Shown here piece after piece: positions 33,731 to 46,900 of a DNA stretch of 64,000 bases (positions are counted from its first letter, which is position 1; the number at the start of each line of letters is the position of its first letter). Position numbers and translations under genes: made by a program. The notes below the pieces were generated by a model. That model searched no databases and was not told the DNA's origin. It saw nothing but the letters and a program-made list of their open reading frames with translations. The stretch is from Schistosoma mansoni (lineage: Eukaryota; Platyhelminthes; Trematoda; Strigeidida; Schistosomatidae), in assembly GCF_000237925.1 (NCBI RefSeq), contig NC_031495.1, forward strand, positions 2,744,407 to 2,808,406, read 5' to 3'.

Positions 33731-34579
33731 ATTATTTTTAAAATTTATATGACTATTTGAAAATATGTCATACAGCCTAACCTGTTCATAGAAGTCGACT
33801 CAAAAGAAATGCTGAGAAACAAAGGACTCGTTTTTTGGAGTCCGAAAATTTCACAAAGTTTGTTGGACTAAAACCAGCGGAACTAACGAATGACACTCAT
33901 CTACAAACTAAATAAAAGATAACAAAATGTCCACCATTGACGACGAATTTCAGTATGGGGTGATGATCTACTGAAATTCAGAAACTGGGTGAATATATTG
34001 TTCTAATTCTAATGTCAAATGCTATAATCAAGTGTTTAGAAAGATGGCTTCATGAGTGACCGATAAAAATTAGTCTTAGTCGCTCCTTTTATTGCGATAA
34101 ACATGTCAAATTCCAGTTGAACAATTATCAACAGATACCTCATGTCTTGCCGTAAAGAATAGTTATTGAGTATGGAAGTACTACATTGAAGGTATGAATA
34201 AAGCGAAACGATATAGACAGACTCAGGAAAGTACTTGTGAGAGATTATATTAAACAATTGAAACAACCAACTGAGCCAAAAGAAGTTTCTATCAGATTCT
34301 GATCATCATACTTTTCTATAATGACTTGTGATTACTGATTTTAAGTATTGCAAAAGAACTGTAAATAACGGCGGGCATCCCGGGTTTCTCGAAAATACCG
34401 CGTACTTTGAGTTCTTTGAAATTAAGTGTGTAATTCTGGATCCACCACATTTGTGAGTATTGCCATTTTTTTTATGTTGCTTTGATACATTACGTTTTGC
34501 GTGTTATTTGAGACAATGTTAATTATTCACCTAAGCAGACTCACTTTTACAGGAATATTATTCCTGGCTAGCGCGCCGC

Positions 34580-34770
34580 TTGCGCTTGCTATTTGACCTC
34601 CCTATTTTGGGGAAGCCGCTATAGAAACATTTCAGGAAATACCACAAAAACCCCAAAATTTTTCTCGGATCTAGGGAACTCCCCGAAATTCAGGGAAGGC
34701 TGTTGGACTTTTGGGAAAACCCCAAAATGTATTTTGGGGAGATTGGGTAGTTTTGATTCATTCTTGTTTA
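34580..34770. other. Cluster of CCCCAAAA / TTTTGGGG blocks
   Basis: The 9-mers CCCCAAAAT or ATTTTGGGG occur near 34603, 34655, 34720 and 34731. The last two form a near-perfect hairpin at 34720-34739 (9-bp stem, 2-nt loop). No gene. It directly precedes the old RTE copy. Confidence 0.5.
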
Positions 34771-34771
34771 C

Positions 34772-36920
34772 AGAATGAAATTGGGCAAAGCTTGCGTAAG
34801 CACCTATAAGCCTATTAGTTGGAGCGTGCCAGTAAGCTAGAAGCAGCAGATGCATCTGGTAACTGCCGGAAGCTCTTCCAACGCGTCCGAGTCATTGGCG
34901 GCGAGAATTCTGGTGTCAAACAATCTGTGAAGATGACAGAATACCGATTACTAACATCTATCGACGTCTTGGACGATAAACAGAGTTTTTTGGGGAACAG
35001 TTAAACTGATCTACTGTCTTGACAACATCGATCAGACCGCCCTGCCCTTAATGGCCTTTGACGACTGGTCCACCCAACGAGGCGGAAGTCCTCAAGGAAC
35101 TCCAACTCTTGAACCGCTACAAACCACCAGGCCCAGATGATTTACCCCCAGCACTTTTTAAAGGTGGTGGTGACTTTCTGTTTAGGAAATTGGCTGAGTT
35201 GTTTACAAAGTTCTGGCAGGTGAGACTAATTTATGGATGACCTTCGAGCGACACGAGACTGACCTTGATAATGTCCATCCAATAATTAGGACCAAATGAG
35301 GGTTATAAACCTGTTTGAGGAATTAGAATTATGATTTACAGTTGATGGTTAAGGTTAGGCATTAAATTTAGGGTTTCCACGAACTGACATCAGCTATAAT
35401 ACCAAAACTCTATTTAGTCAAATAGGTGAGTGAATTTCGCACTGAAATCCAAAACCTGTTATTCTAAATCTGACCGATTCGTCCATAAGTTATAGTCTCA
35501 CCGATTGTCCAAAACCCGAAAGATTGACATGCGAGGAGCAGACTGGTTCTCATTCTGGTCGAGGAGGTATTGATTATATCTTCACCTTCCACCAAAGGTC
35601 AGTACACCATCATACTTATTTCAGGCCATAAATCGTAGTGTTTCTCGACATTGGGGTCACCTTCGATTCGTTAGACAGGACTATTCTCTGGGATTGTCTA
35701 TTGAAGAAGGGTGTGCCTGACAAGTGTATTGACATCTTGAAGGCCCTGTATACAAACACCTCAGGTACAGTGAGAGCATACAACCACTTTTCCACTCAAG
35801 CAGTGGGGTTAAGTAGGGTTTCCCAATCTCATCATTCCTCTCCAACCTTACTATCGACGTTCTGGAAACAGCTCGGATAGACGCAGGTAATGGTGGTGTA
35901 TATCTGTTGCATGGGGAAAGACTTCCACCCTGAGTATGCGGATGATATTGCCCTAACGTGCAATGATACCTAGGCCATGCAGTCTGCAATTAATCAGTTG
36001 GTAATTCGTGTCCGTAGGTATGGTATGTGCTTTGTAACTTTAAATTGCAAAGTACATTCACAAGACTAGCAGGAACCTGAGCCTGCGCATACACTAGATA
36101 GTCAGGACACCGAAGTAGTCGAAAAGTTAGTGCATCCGGGTAGCTGCGTAAGTATAGGTGGTTACGTGAATGATATCAATTCGTGTACAGTGAAAGTCAA
36201 AGCGGCTTATGCCAATCTGGGCAATCTTTGGCGCCTTCGTGATGTTAGTCTGGCTGTTAAAGGTCGGATCTATAAAGTGTTGGTGAGAGCAGTTTTGTTC
36301 TATGCTTGTAATGTAATGCAGAGGCTCGGCATCGTGTGTTCAGGAGCAGAGACGATAATTCAATTGGTGTCACTATCTCAAAACATCGACTTTGGTGGCT
36401 TGGGCATGTTCTACGAATGTCGTCCCAGAGAATTCCACGTCGTGCATTATTCGCTGACTCTAGGACTGGTTGGGAAAAGCGGACAGGTGGTCAGTGTATG
36501 ACATGGTGTTGTGGTAGGAGAGTTGTACAGGACTGGCTTTCGTTGATCCTTAATGACTCCCTGGTTGGAGTCCTAGAGATAGTGCAATACAGCGGCTAGA
36601 GATGTTATAAGACATGGTTCAGAATAGAAGCCAGTGGCGATCTCGCCGTAACCATCTTTTACTTTCTTCATAAAAAATGAATGTAACTTCTTTAATTGAG
36701 AGAATTCTTTCTGGTTATATTTTTGCTAATGGAACTGTTTCTCCCTTTATTATTATTATTATCTCATCCTCATACACTAATTTCTGTTTGTTGTTGTCCT
36801 TTTGTTATACGCACTTAACATTTTCTATCTCTTCACAACCTCATTGTTATTGTGTGGCGCATATGTATTTGGTGCCCCCTTGTACTAATGTTTATGTTCA
36901 AATAAATAAGATAAATAAAT
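34772..36920 (+). mobile_element. Old 5'-truncated RTE LINE
   Basis: Begins in the linker before the RT (NEIGQSLRK; then [10 protein letters not shown] about 34848), continues with [19 protein letters not shown] (about 35110), [18 protein letters not shown] (about 35662), an RT YADD region that is frame-disrupted near 35935, [20 protein letters not shown] (about 36199), and ends with the same 3' tail as 40539. Multiple frameshifts and stops. A MITE (35220-35501) interrupts it, and about 150 bp of RT sequence are missing at that point. Its tail ends about 110 bp before the TBCB ATG. Confidence 0.85.
35220..35501 (+). mobile_element. MITE copy 2
   Basis: 282 bp with terminal inverted repeats GTGAGACTAATTTATGGA and TCCATAAGTTATAGTCTCAC. 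It shares GACCTTCGAGCGACACGAGA, AAATGAGGGTTATAAACC and GCACTGAAATCCAAAACC with the other copies. No coding capacity. It lies inside the RTE at 34772-36920. Confidence 0.75.
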
Positions 36921-37032
36921 ACATGTTTGTTTCGGTAATCTGATTTTCTGTCATAAATTATAATTATTTAGTCAGTGCTTTCATCTGTACTCTGTATTAA
37001 CTTGTTAATAGCAGTGACGGTATTGTGGAAAA

Positions 37033-40000
37033 ATGTCTAATTTCGCCAATCTTATAATCACCACAAATGCATCAAAATTAAGATCTGAAAAACGTTATCC
37101 GCTTGATATAACTTTAGGCCAAATGAAGGTATTATTCAGTCCATTAATTAGTCATTTTTTAGGAGAAGCTAGTTTTAGTTACAGGTTGCGATAACCGTAC
37201 AATGAAGGTAGAGTTGTTTGATAAAGAGGATAGATCCCTGGGTCAATTAGTTGGTGATGACAAACCACTTTATGATTTCGGTATTGAGGATGGGATGCAC
37301 ATTCATGTAGCAGATCCAACGATACAAGATGGAGCATACGACCAAGTTGAGGAACCTGTCGAAACTTACCAAATGTCGGCCGAGGAGTATGCAAAACGTG
37401 AGGGTACGTTAATTACTATTGTTAGTCATTATTAGGCTTGTGTATTGATGTTTCTACTCAATTTTACAAATGTATTAAAGTCTTGTAAATCGAGAGATTA
37501 GTATTAATCATATGCTATTAGGTCAGGTATCTTTGATGTACTAAAGGTTATTGTCGCCTCACTTAACTGATTTAATGCTCTGTAAGGAATCCAAATATGT
37601 AACGAAAATTGTAAACCGTCTTTCAACTAAAAGAATATCCTTGATTTAAATTCATATACAAATCTCAGCTAAATTTTTTGTCCTTCGATACCAGGTAATT
37701 GTGACTTATCATAGCAAATATAACCTCTGTTTACTCTTTAAGAATCAGTATTGGCATGGAAACGGCGTAACAAAATCGGGCAATTTCGAGACGTTGATCC
37801 TGAGGAAAATAAACGGACAGAAGAACAACGTCAATTGGCAGAATTGAAAGAAAAACAAAATGCCGAATCATTATCTATAGGTTCTCGGTAGGTAGAAATC
37901 TTTCTGCAGTCCTTTTCTCTGTATGTTATATGATCCGTTAATCGTATTTTGATTCAAATGTTATGCAGATACTACCGCATTCTACTTCACTTCAGGTAGC
38001 TGTTGAACCTATGTACAAATAACAATTACTATCCCATAATCACACATCTTAATTAACCATACTTTCGGTTAAAACTGTTGAAAAGATCAGCGATACTACC
38101 CCACACATACATAAACTCATTCCCCGAATTTTTATGCTTTCTTTCAGACACTTTTTTATTTTTCATGCCTTCATTCGCTGATGTAGTGTGGCAGTTTGTA
38201 CCGAAATACTGGGTAAACTTGTCCAAAGGGGATAAATAAGACAAGATCAGTGGCGAATAAAATCTAATGAACCTATTTCCTTTGGTTCTATTGCGCGTAA
38301 CAGAGACCACTTTACAACGAATCGTGTCAGTTTTAATTACTCCAATTCACTATTTGTCGAAAAAGCTACAGGATATTGAGATATCTGACTAAATTACATG
38401 GTTTATTTCTAGACAAGATCAAATACATACAACTAACTAACGACGAAATACTGGTATCCGGCGTTACACCTCTATTCACCTTGATAGGAACAATATCTCC
38501 CAAAGATACCGTATCAAAACTGGTCAGTAACCAAGAACAAATTCCAGAACATATAGAAATGCAGTAAGCAAATTTAATACAACTCGTCGAAATGGACCTT
38601 ACAACATATTTCCTATTTCGATAGACAAGTTCACAAATAGACCAAAGAGACTCCATTAGAACCACCTGTATCAGTACTAATAGTAGAAGCTGTTATACAA
38701 AGGCTTGAGGCTAGATTTTAGTCGATAATCAAACCAGCAAATGAACACGTTACGCAGATGACAAATTTGTTATCTTCCGAAGAGACAGACTTGATTAACA
38801 CCATCTTTATGAACACAACATTTACAAAGAAAGAATATTCACCAAAAGAATATCCATTCCTGAATGTAGTAATCAGCAGAAGACGCAGAAACGGTTAAGA
38901 AACAGTTATAAAAGTTGAGCCATACAAACCAAATAGTGGATTACACCAGCGCGCAAATAGAATTACATACAGACATTACAAGAACCAAAACTCAGTAAAG
39001 CATTCTCACCCCATGAAAAGCTGAAGAAACCTATTTTCTATCAGTCCTTAGCAAAAAGTTATTTTTACAACCTCATCAAAAAGTGTTTGGTGAGTCGACG
39101 TACAATCGCAACGTCATATTCGGAAACTGGAAAACAAATCGTTCTGTTATGTGTGAAAATACCTCGGAAATCACTATAAGGACTGTCAAGCCATTCAGAA
39201 TTAATGTCTCTAACAAGCTAACACAATAATGTAATTCTATCTTGTGCAGACAAAATGACAATAACTTAAATTGATATATTATCTATTTGAGAAACTATAC
39301 TGACAGTAACGAACAGTGCATTAGACAAGGTAGACATATCCTTTATGTACGCGGACATAAACACAAGCTATGAGTGAAACAAAATAACTTATCATGTATG
39401 TCTCTGGACGCAGACAACCAATGTGACCAAAATTATGGGTCAAAGAATGTTGAAAACTTTCTAAAAGCCTCAATCTGTATTGAGTAATCTTGTCGCCATG
39501 GATGCAACAAGGTAACTCGCAGGATCAGAGGCCAACTGAATAAGACAGACACTCGCAATAAGATGACAAATGAAGGTAATCAGCCACAAAGTTATCAGAG
39601 TGGACTGATTTATCACTCATGGGATAATCAAATAGTCCACTTATATGTGAAGTAAGCGCTAATTATATTATCTAACAAGAAAACGAAAGGTTCGCAGCTT
39701 AACCACTTAGTTCATAGGACGTAACAGAGTGGAGTTCAATGTACACTTTTACCATATTTTACTTTGTTTATAACTTAGTCTGTTAAAACAATTAATATGA
39801 ATAGACTAAATATAAATCAGTAGTCAATACTTCGAGGCTTTTTTCTGTGTATTCTTACATATAGTGCTTATGGAATATATAGTCTACAAATGTATGTCTG
39901 ATAAATTAGTCATTATAAAGACCTAGAAATTTCTGGTTGAAGTTTCATTATAATTTTCTATTATCGTTAATCTACTTACATGGATTCACGTTCTAATCCT

Positions 40001-43000
40001 ATATATTTAATGCATCAGGTGTGAAGTTCGGATTCCTGGTCAACCGACAAAACGAGGTGTAATAGAATTTGTTGGTAAGTATATAACCTATAGGTTTTTT
40101 TTTCACTGGACTTTTCATAGAATCCAATTTTCCAACTATTCCTATTCTGATGATATACATCCGTTTGTCAAGCACACGTTTATGTACTTAATTCTCAGAG
40201 GATTAGTGATATAACCTCAGTTATTCAGATCAAAGTGGTTTAAACGAAGTTCGAACCTGGAACTTGTTAGCTGAAAGTTGAGTCTTTTAACTACTAAGTA
40301 TTCATTTCGTAAAACTATTTTATAGGATACTTGCAACATCAAGTGTAATGCTATATTTTCAACTGTTTAAGGTATATTGACGGCTGACGAGTAAAGATAA
40401 GAAGCCTTCTCTGAGTAAGGAATATATTTCCGTACTTAAATGTAAAGGTATTTACTTTCAAATCGTGAATAAATAAAAATAAGTTGAGGGTCGAATTAAA
40501 TCCGTCATTTCCCACTGCTAATCGGTCATCCTCACGGGTTATTTATTTATTTATTTATTTAAACACATATATATTGGTACAAACGGGCACCAGGTACATA
40601 TGCGCCACACAAAATAATGAAAGTAGGAAGAGAAAGGATGAAAAGATAAGGCGGACTGAAATGTACAACCAGAAGACTCTTTCAGTTAGGAAAGTTAGAA
40701 CCATTCTTTATGTAGAAAGTAAAAGAAGGTGGCAGCAGGATCGCCACTGGCTTCTATTCTGAGCCATATCTGATAACGTCTCTAGCCACTGTGTTGCACC
40801 ATCTCTCGGACCCCAACCAGGGAGTCGTGAAGGACCAACAGAAGCTAGCCCTTTGCAGCTCTCTTTCATGCCACGACACCATGTCATACACTGACCTCCT
40901 CTCCGCTTTTTCCAACCAGTCCCAGGATCGGCAAATAATGCACGACGTGGAAGTCTCTGGGACGACATTCGTAAAACATGTCCAAGCCACCGAAGTCGGT
41001 GTTTCAAGATGGTGACACCAATCGAATTATCGTCTCTGCGCCCGAACACACGATGCCGAACCTCTGCATTACTAACATGGTGTTGCCACTATATGTCAGC
41101 AATCCTTCGGAGACAACGATGATCGAACACAGAGAGACGTCTAACATCCTCAACTCGGAGAGGCCAGGTTTCACAAGCATAGAGCAAAACTGCTCTCACC
41201 GACGCGTTGTAGATCCGACCTTTTACAGCCAGACTAACATCACGAAGGCGCCAAAGATGGCCCAGATTGGCATAAGCCGCTCTGGCTTTCATTATACGTG
41301 CATCAATCTCATCACTCACGCCACCACCAGCACTTATATAGCTACCTAGATACACGAACTTCTCAACTACTTCGATCTCCTCACCATCCAGGGTGAGTAC
41401 AGGATGAGAATCCTGCCAGTCTTGTAGGAGTACTTTGCACTTGGAGGGTGCAAAGCACATGCCGTACCTGCGGACACTGATTGCCAACTGATTAAGTGCG
41501 GATTGCATGGCTTGAGCATTATCGCACAGTAAGACAATATCATCCGCATACTCAAGGTCGAGAAGTCGTTCTCCAGGCAACATATCCACACCGCCATTAC
41601 TTACATCCATCAGAGCTGTTTCCAGGATGTCGATGGCAAAGTTGAAGAGGAATGGTGAGATCGGGCAACCCTGCCTAACCCCACTGCTCGAATGGAACAA
41701 GGGAAAGAGATGGTTGTATGCCCTCACTCTGCCTGAGGTGTTCGTATACAGGGCCTTTAAGATGTTAATGAACTTCTCAGGCACACCCTTCTTCAATAGA
41801 CAATCCCAGAGAACAGTCCTGTCCAACGAATCGAAGGCCGCCCTGATATCAAGAAACACTACGATTGTTGGCCTGCGATAAGTATGACGGTGTTCTAACA
41901 TTTGGCGGAGGGTGAAGATGTGATCAATGCATCCTCGACCAGAACGAAAACCAGCCTGCTCCTCGCGAGTCAATCGTTCTCGGGTTTTAAACAACCTACG
42001 AAGAATGACAGAAGCCAATAGTTTGGACGCAATCGAAAGTAGACTTATCCCCCGATAGTTATTGCAGGAACAACGTGAACCCTTTTTAAAGATAGGGACG
42101 ACTATTGACTCATTCCAAGATGTTGGAACACTTTCTTGCTCCCAAACCTTTCCAAACAACACAGTCAATTCCTTAGTCAAAAAGTCACCACCATCTTTAA
42201 GAAGAGCCGGAGGTAAGTCATCTGGGCCCGGTGATTTGTAACGTTTCAAGAGTTGGAGTTCCTTGCGGACTTCCGCCTCGTTTGGTGGATCAGTCGTCAC
42301 CGGCCATAGGGGGCAGGACAAGCTGGTTGATGTTGCCGGAGCAGCAGGCCACTTGAACTGCCCTTCGAAAAATTCCGCCCATCGTCCAAGACGTCGACAG
42401 ATGTTAGTGATTGGCATCCCGTCATCCTCGTAGATTGTTTCACTCACACCAGACTTCTTGCTGCCAGTGGCTCGGATGAGTTGGAAGAGCTTCCGGCAGT
42501 TACCAGATGCAGCTGCTGCTTCCATCTCATTAGCACGCTCCGACCACCAGGCTTCTCGGTCCTTACGCAAGCTTTGCCCGATTTCATTACGTAACAGCCT
42601 TCGTTTGTGGTCAAACTCACGGTCACCCGGAGTAGACTGACGGGCTTCGATCAGTTGTAAGGAGCCAGAAGAAACCCAGTGCTTGTAAGCGGGACGTTTC
42701 GCGAAGCCGCAAGCGGCTTTACTCACCATTTTCATGACGTCGTGAAGATGCAACCAATGCTCATCTATACTTTTCGGTGGGATGGTAGCTAGCCTAGAGG
42801 CTAGCTCCGCTCGATACTTACTTGCAACAGAAGTTGCAGCCAGTTTACCAATATCAATCCGTTGGTGGTGGCCAATCCTTCGGCCACTGAAAAGTAATGC
42901 GAGATTGGCGCAGACCAGGGCATGATCAGACTCCAGATAGGTACTCCAAAAGGAGCGGCAGTCTTGTACACAACCACGCCAGCAGTAGCTGATCGCGATG

Positions 43001-43888
43001 TGATCAATCTGAGTCCAGGCTTGAGATGCAGAGGGAGGACGCCAGGTGGCACACCGGCGATGACTGTGCCGGAAGTTAGTGCTGGCCAGAAACAGGTTGT
43101 GGTCTGTGCACAGTTGCAGCAAACGGTCCCCGTTATCTGTCCTGCGACCAACAAGTCCCCATCGGCCACCTAGACGACTCTCTTCTGTGCCTAGACGCCC
43201 GACCTGTGCATTCAAGTCTACGGCTAGTACTACAATATCTGTCGAACGCGCTTTCTGGAGAAGAACTGTTAACTGATGGTAAAACTCATCCTTGATTGCA
43301 TCCGGGCTGCAATCTGTCGGGGCATAGGCGGAGATGACGAAAAGACACCGTTTCTCACGCCGATTTCTTCTCACTTTGATGGAACTTTCTAATCTAACAG
43401 CACATAACCGACTGTTAATGGGGATCCAATCGATTAGTGCTACCTCAGCCCTAGCGCTTAGTGCGACACCAACGCCAGCAAGACCAGACAAAGATGCCAC
43501 AGGGTCCCCGGATAAGCGCACGTGGAACAAGCTTTTCGAGGCGACAGATGGAGAGCGGATTTGTAGTACTTCACTAGAGTCTTGAATACGGGTCTCGGAT
43601 AGACAACAAACATCAACATTAAGACCTTCCAAAGACATAGCCAGCCCTATCTGTTGTCTGATATGCATTAGTGTGCGAACGTTGAAGGAAGCCAGCTTGA
43701 ACGGCGTACGTGGTTTCAGAAAGACTGCTTCAGTATTCATTATCGGTGGAAGCATTCACTTTCAACCAGACAGTGACTGGAGATCGTTTAGATAGGACAG
43801 ATTTTCCACCAAGGGCGAGCTGCTGCATAAGTTGAAAAGTAAGGTTACACAAATTGGGGATAAAAGGGGGTGAGTTAGCGATATGGTA

Positions 43889-43921
<33 letters not shown>

Positions 43922-46900
43922 GGTAATAATAATAATAATGTAAATTGTCTTGCTTTTAGTATGAGCAGGGATATTATATTATCGTCAATAGAGTTCATCA
44001 TTTCATTCATTTGTGTGTGGGCTGTGATACTGCCCGGGTGCCCAAACCGGTGGTTTTCTTAGGGGACCACACCCCGAGCCTTTGACCTAAAGGTCTGATC
44101 CACAAGGCAGTGGAGCATCGTGAGGAGATGCAGTCCCATGGTTGCCGTTGACCAATGACAGGTTCTTCCGCCATTCGTTCCATCAGGATACTGGAGCCCA
44201 TGTGCACCATTGGTTTGGAATCAGGGTTTTCCAACTCCCCTAGGTGGACCCTCCGTGTCCACCAATCCGGTTATAGCGCCGGACATTCGCTTTTCGTCCT
44301 CTCACTTTCGTAAACAACAGTAATGCTGTGAGAAGGCAGTGAGTAGGACTTCCCTGTTAGAGGCTATATACGCGTGGCCATGTGAGAGCATTTCGAGAGG
44401 GAGAGCGAACTCTCCTTACTCCCGGCCGTACCAGGGCATTTGGGGGCTCTGACCTTAGCCTGATATGATACCCCTGAATAACACAGTGAATAAGTGAGTT
44501 TTGTTCGTATTTAAAGTTTTCTCATATAAACATCATTAGATTATCATATATAAGTAGTACACATCATAATTCACCACAAAGCAATGAGCTAATGATTTCA
44601 TTTTGTACTTTAAATTAGTCTTTATATCCATAATTTTTGTTTCCTAGAATCAAGCAAGATCCTAGTGTTAAGTTAATCTTGCAAAAAAATTCGAGACCTG
44701 CCCGAATAAACTTTATTTCATAAAAAAATGTTTAATAACGACTATTTAGATCATAAGAAACATAGTTAGTCAGAAATTCGGTTAAAAAAGATATTTCATT
44801 GGGAATGTTTGTCCAAACAAATAGAAAAATTTCCTTGTATAAAACAATATTTTTGAATATATCATCAAAATATTATTCCTTTCCAGGGATTTGCTTCAAT
44901 ATAATTTGACCCCCAAGTGCCCTGGTACGGCCGAGAGTGGGGAGAGTCCTCTCTCTCTCTCTCGAAATGCTCTCACATGGACACGCGTATATAGCCTCTG
45001 CCAGGCAAGTCCTACTCACTGCCTTAGCGTAGCATTACTGTTGCTTACGAAATTGAGAGGATGAATAGCGAATGTACGGAGCTTTAACCGGGTTAGTGGA
45101 CATGGAAAGTCCACCTAGGGGAGTTGGAAAACCCTGATTCCAAACCAATGGTGCACATGGGCTCCAGTATCCTGAGGGAACAAATGGCGTATGAATCAAT
45201 CGTTGGTCACCGGCTACCATGGGATTGCATCTCCTTACGATGCTCCACTGCCTTGTGGACTAGACCTTTAGGTGAAAGGCTTCGGGTGTGGCCCCCTAAG
45301 AAAACCACCTGCTTCGGTCTGGGCACGCGGGCAGTATCATAGTCGTCACACAAATCAAATGAGATTTGTGAGGCGCATATGTATTCGGTGCCCCTTTGTA
45401 TCAATATTTATGTGTTCAAATAAATAAATAAATTATATGAATAAGCGAACAATTTGTTGGATGTTAAATCAGCTCGCTTTTGCAATGATTTAGTTATCTT
45501 TTAAATTGGATGCATCCGTCGCTGATATATAGCGTTATAATAACCAACTAGAGGTGTTTTTTTCTGTATATACCATCCAAAGAGCAGCAAAGACCTGAAG
45601 CATTAAAATTATTCACAATGCTATAATTTTAATAAATATTCATTCTGATTTAATGTTGCAGTAAATGAAATCTGAACACTTATATGTATTTTCAGGCCAA
45701 ACCAAATTTAAACCTGGTTATTGGGTCGGGGTTCGTTATGATGAACCTTTAGGAAGAAATGACGGAAGGTAAGTTTTTTTCACAATACGTTAATACTTTT
45801 ATTGATTTAATGACTATAATTCAAATAGTTAATATGGAATATCTATGTCCGGAGTGCCATAACTCTTCGCGTCAATGTATTTTTTCTATCTGTTCAAATG
45901 AAATCTACCATCAGTAAGCTTGTTATGTGTGTATTTGTGCACACAAATTTGAAATCCACAATTAATATATTCAAACAGAAATAGAGTTTTTATTAATGAT
46001 CAGACAGTTTTAGTCTAAATTGATTCAAATATGAATCTCCACCGATTCAACAAACCTAATACAGAAGTAATAAGTTGTATCGTTCGGTCAGAAGTAACGT
46101 AGCATCTACCCCATATGTTATGTCATATGATCACAATGAACTAAAATTATCACGACAAATCCCAAACTAATAGATGTAGTAATAGTATCAGGACTGGTAC
46201 AAAAGACCAAGTATAGACGATATGATTCGAGAATAAAGAATGAATCCGTAGGATAAAATGAGACATAGAATAAATTCGAAACTAAGGATCTAAGGGAATT
46301 TTCGGATCTCGTTATTGGTGTACGGGCAAAATCACGCGTCAACTATTACATTTGAGGACGGGTCATAATTAAACTAAGTGTTCCTCAAATGTAATATTCG
46401 ACACGTGATATCGCCGCTATGAAGATATACCTAATGTTGATTTTGCAGATCAAGAAAACTCTTAGAAGGTACATATTCTACTACGGAAGCTCGACGCATT
46501 AAGACTTGATAAATATTGTAGCATCATATTACTGAAAAATCCACGTAAAAGAAGTTTTACAGATACCTCCACCTCAGTTGGTCAGCTGTTTGGTGATCAG
46601 TCTTCGATTTTTCATTCCCATTATCAATTCATGCGTCTGTTGATGAGTGAAGAGGACGATTTTCTTGCACATGTTTAAATAATAAATCGAGAATATGAGT
46701 GTTTGAAATTAAAAACTTTCCAAAGACCACTTTAAACCATTAACACTCATCTGCAGCCCACAATCTGAAAAGTTAGCTGATTTTCGTACATGACTGCTAC
46801 ATCGTCTCGATTGGGATCCCACGTTAACACTTAGAGAAGCTTATGAGAAATATCAGCAATTGAAAAACCTAAAACACGACACCAACCTAACCAAACCTGG

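Noticed and set aside
40978-43585. Several plus-strand open frames (40978-41349, 42922-43173, 43334-43585 and others)
   Set aside because: They are antisense shadows of the RTE ORF, which has clear endonuclease and RT motifs on the minus strand.
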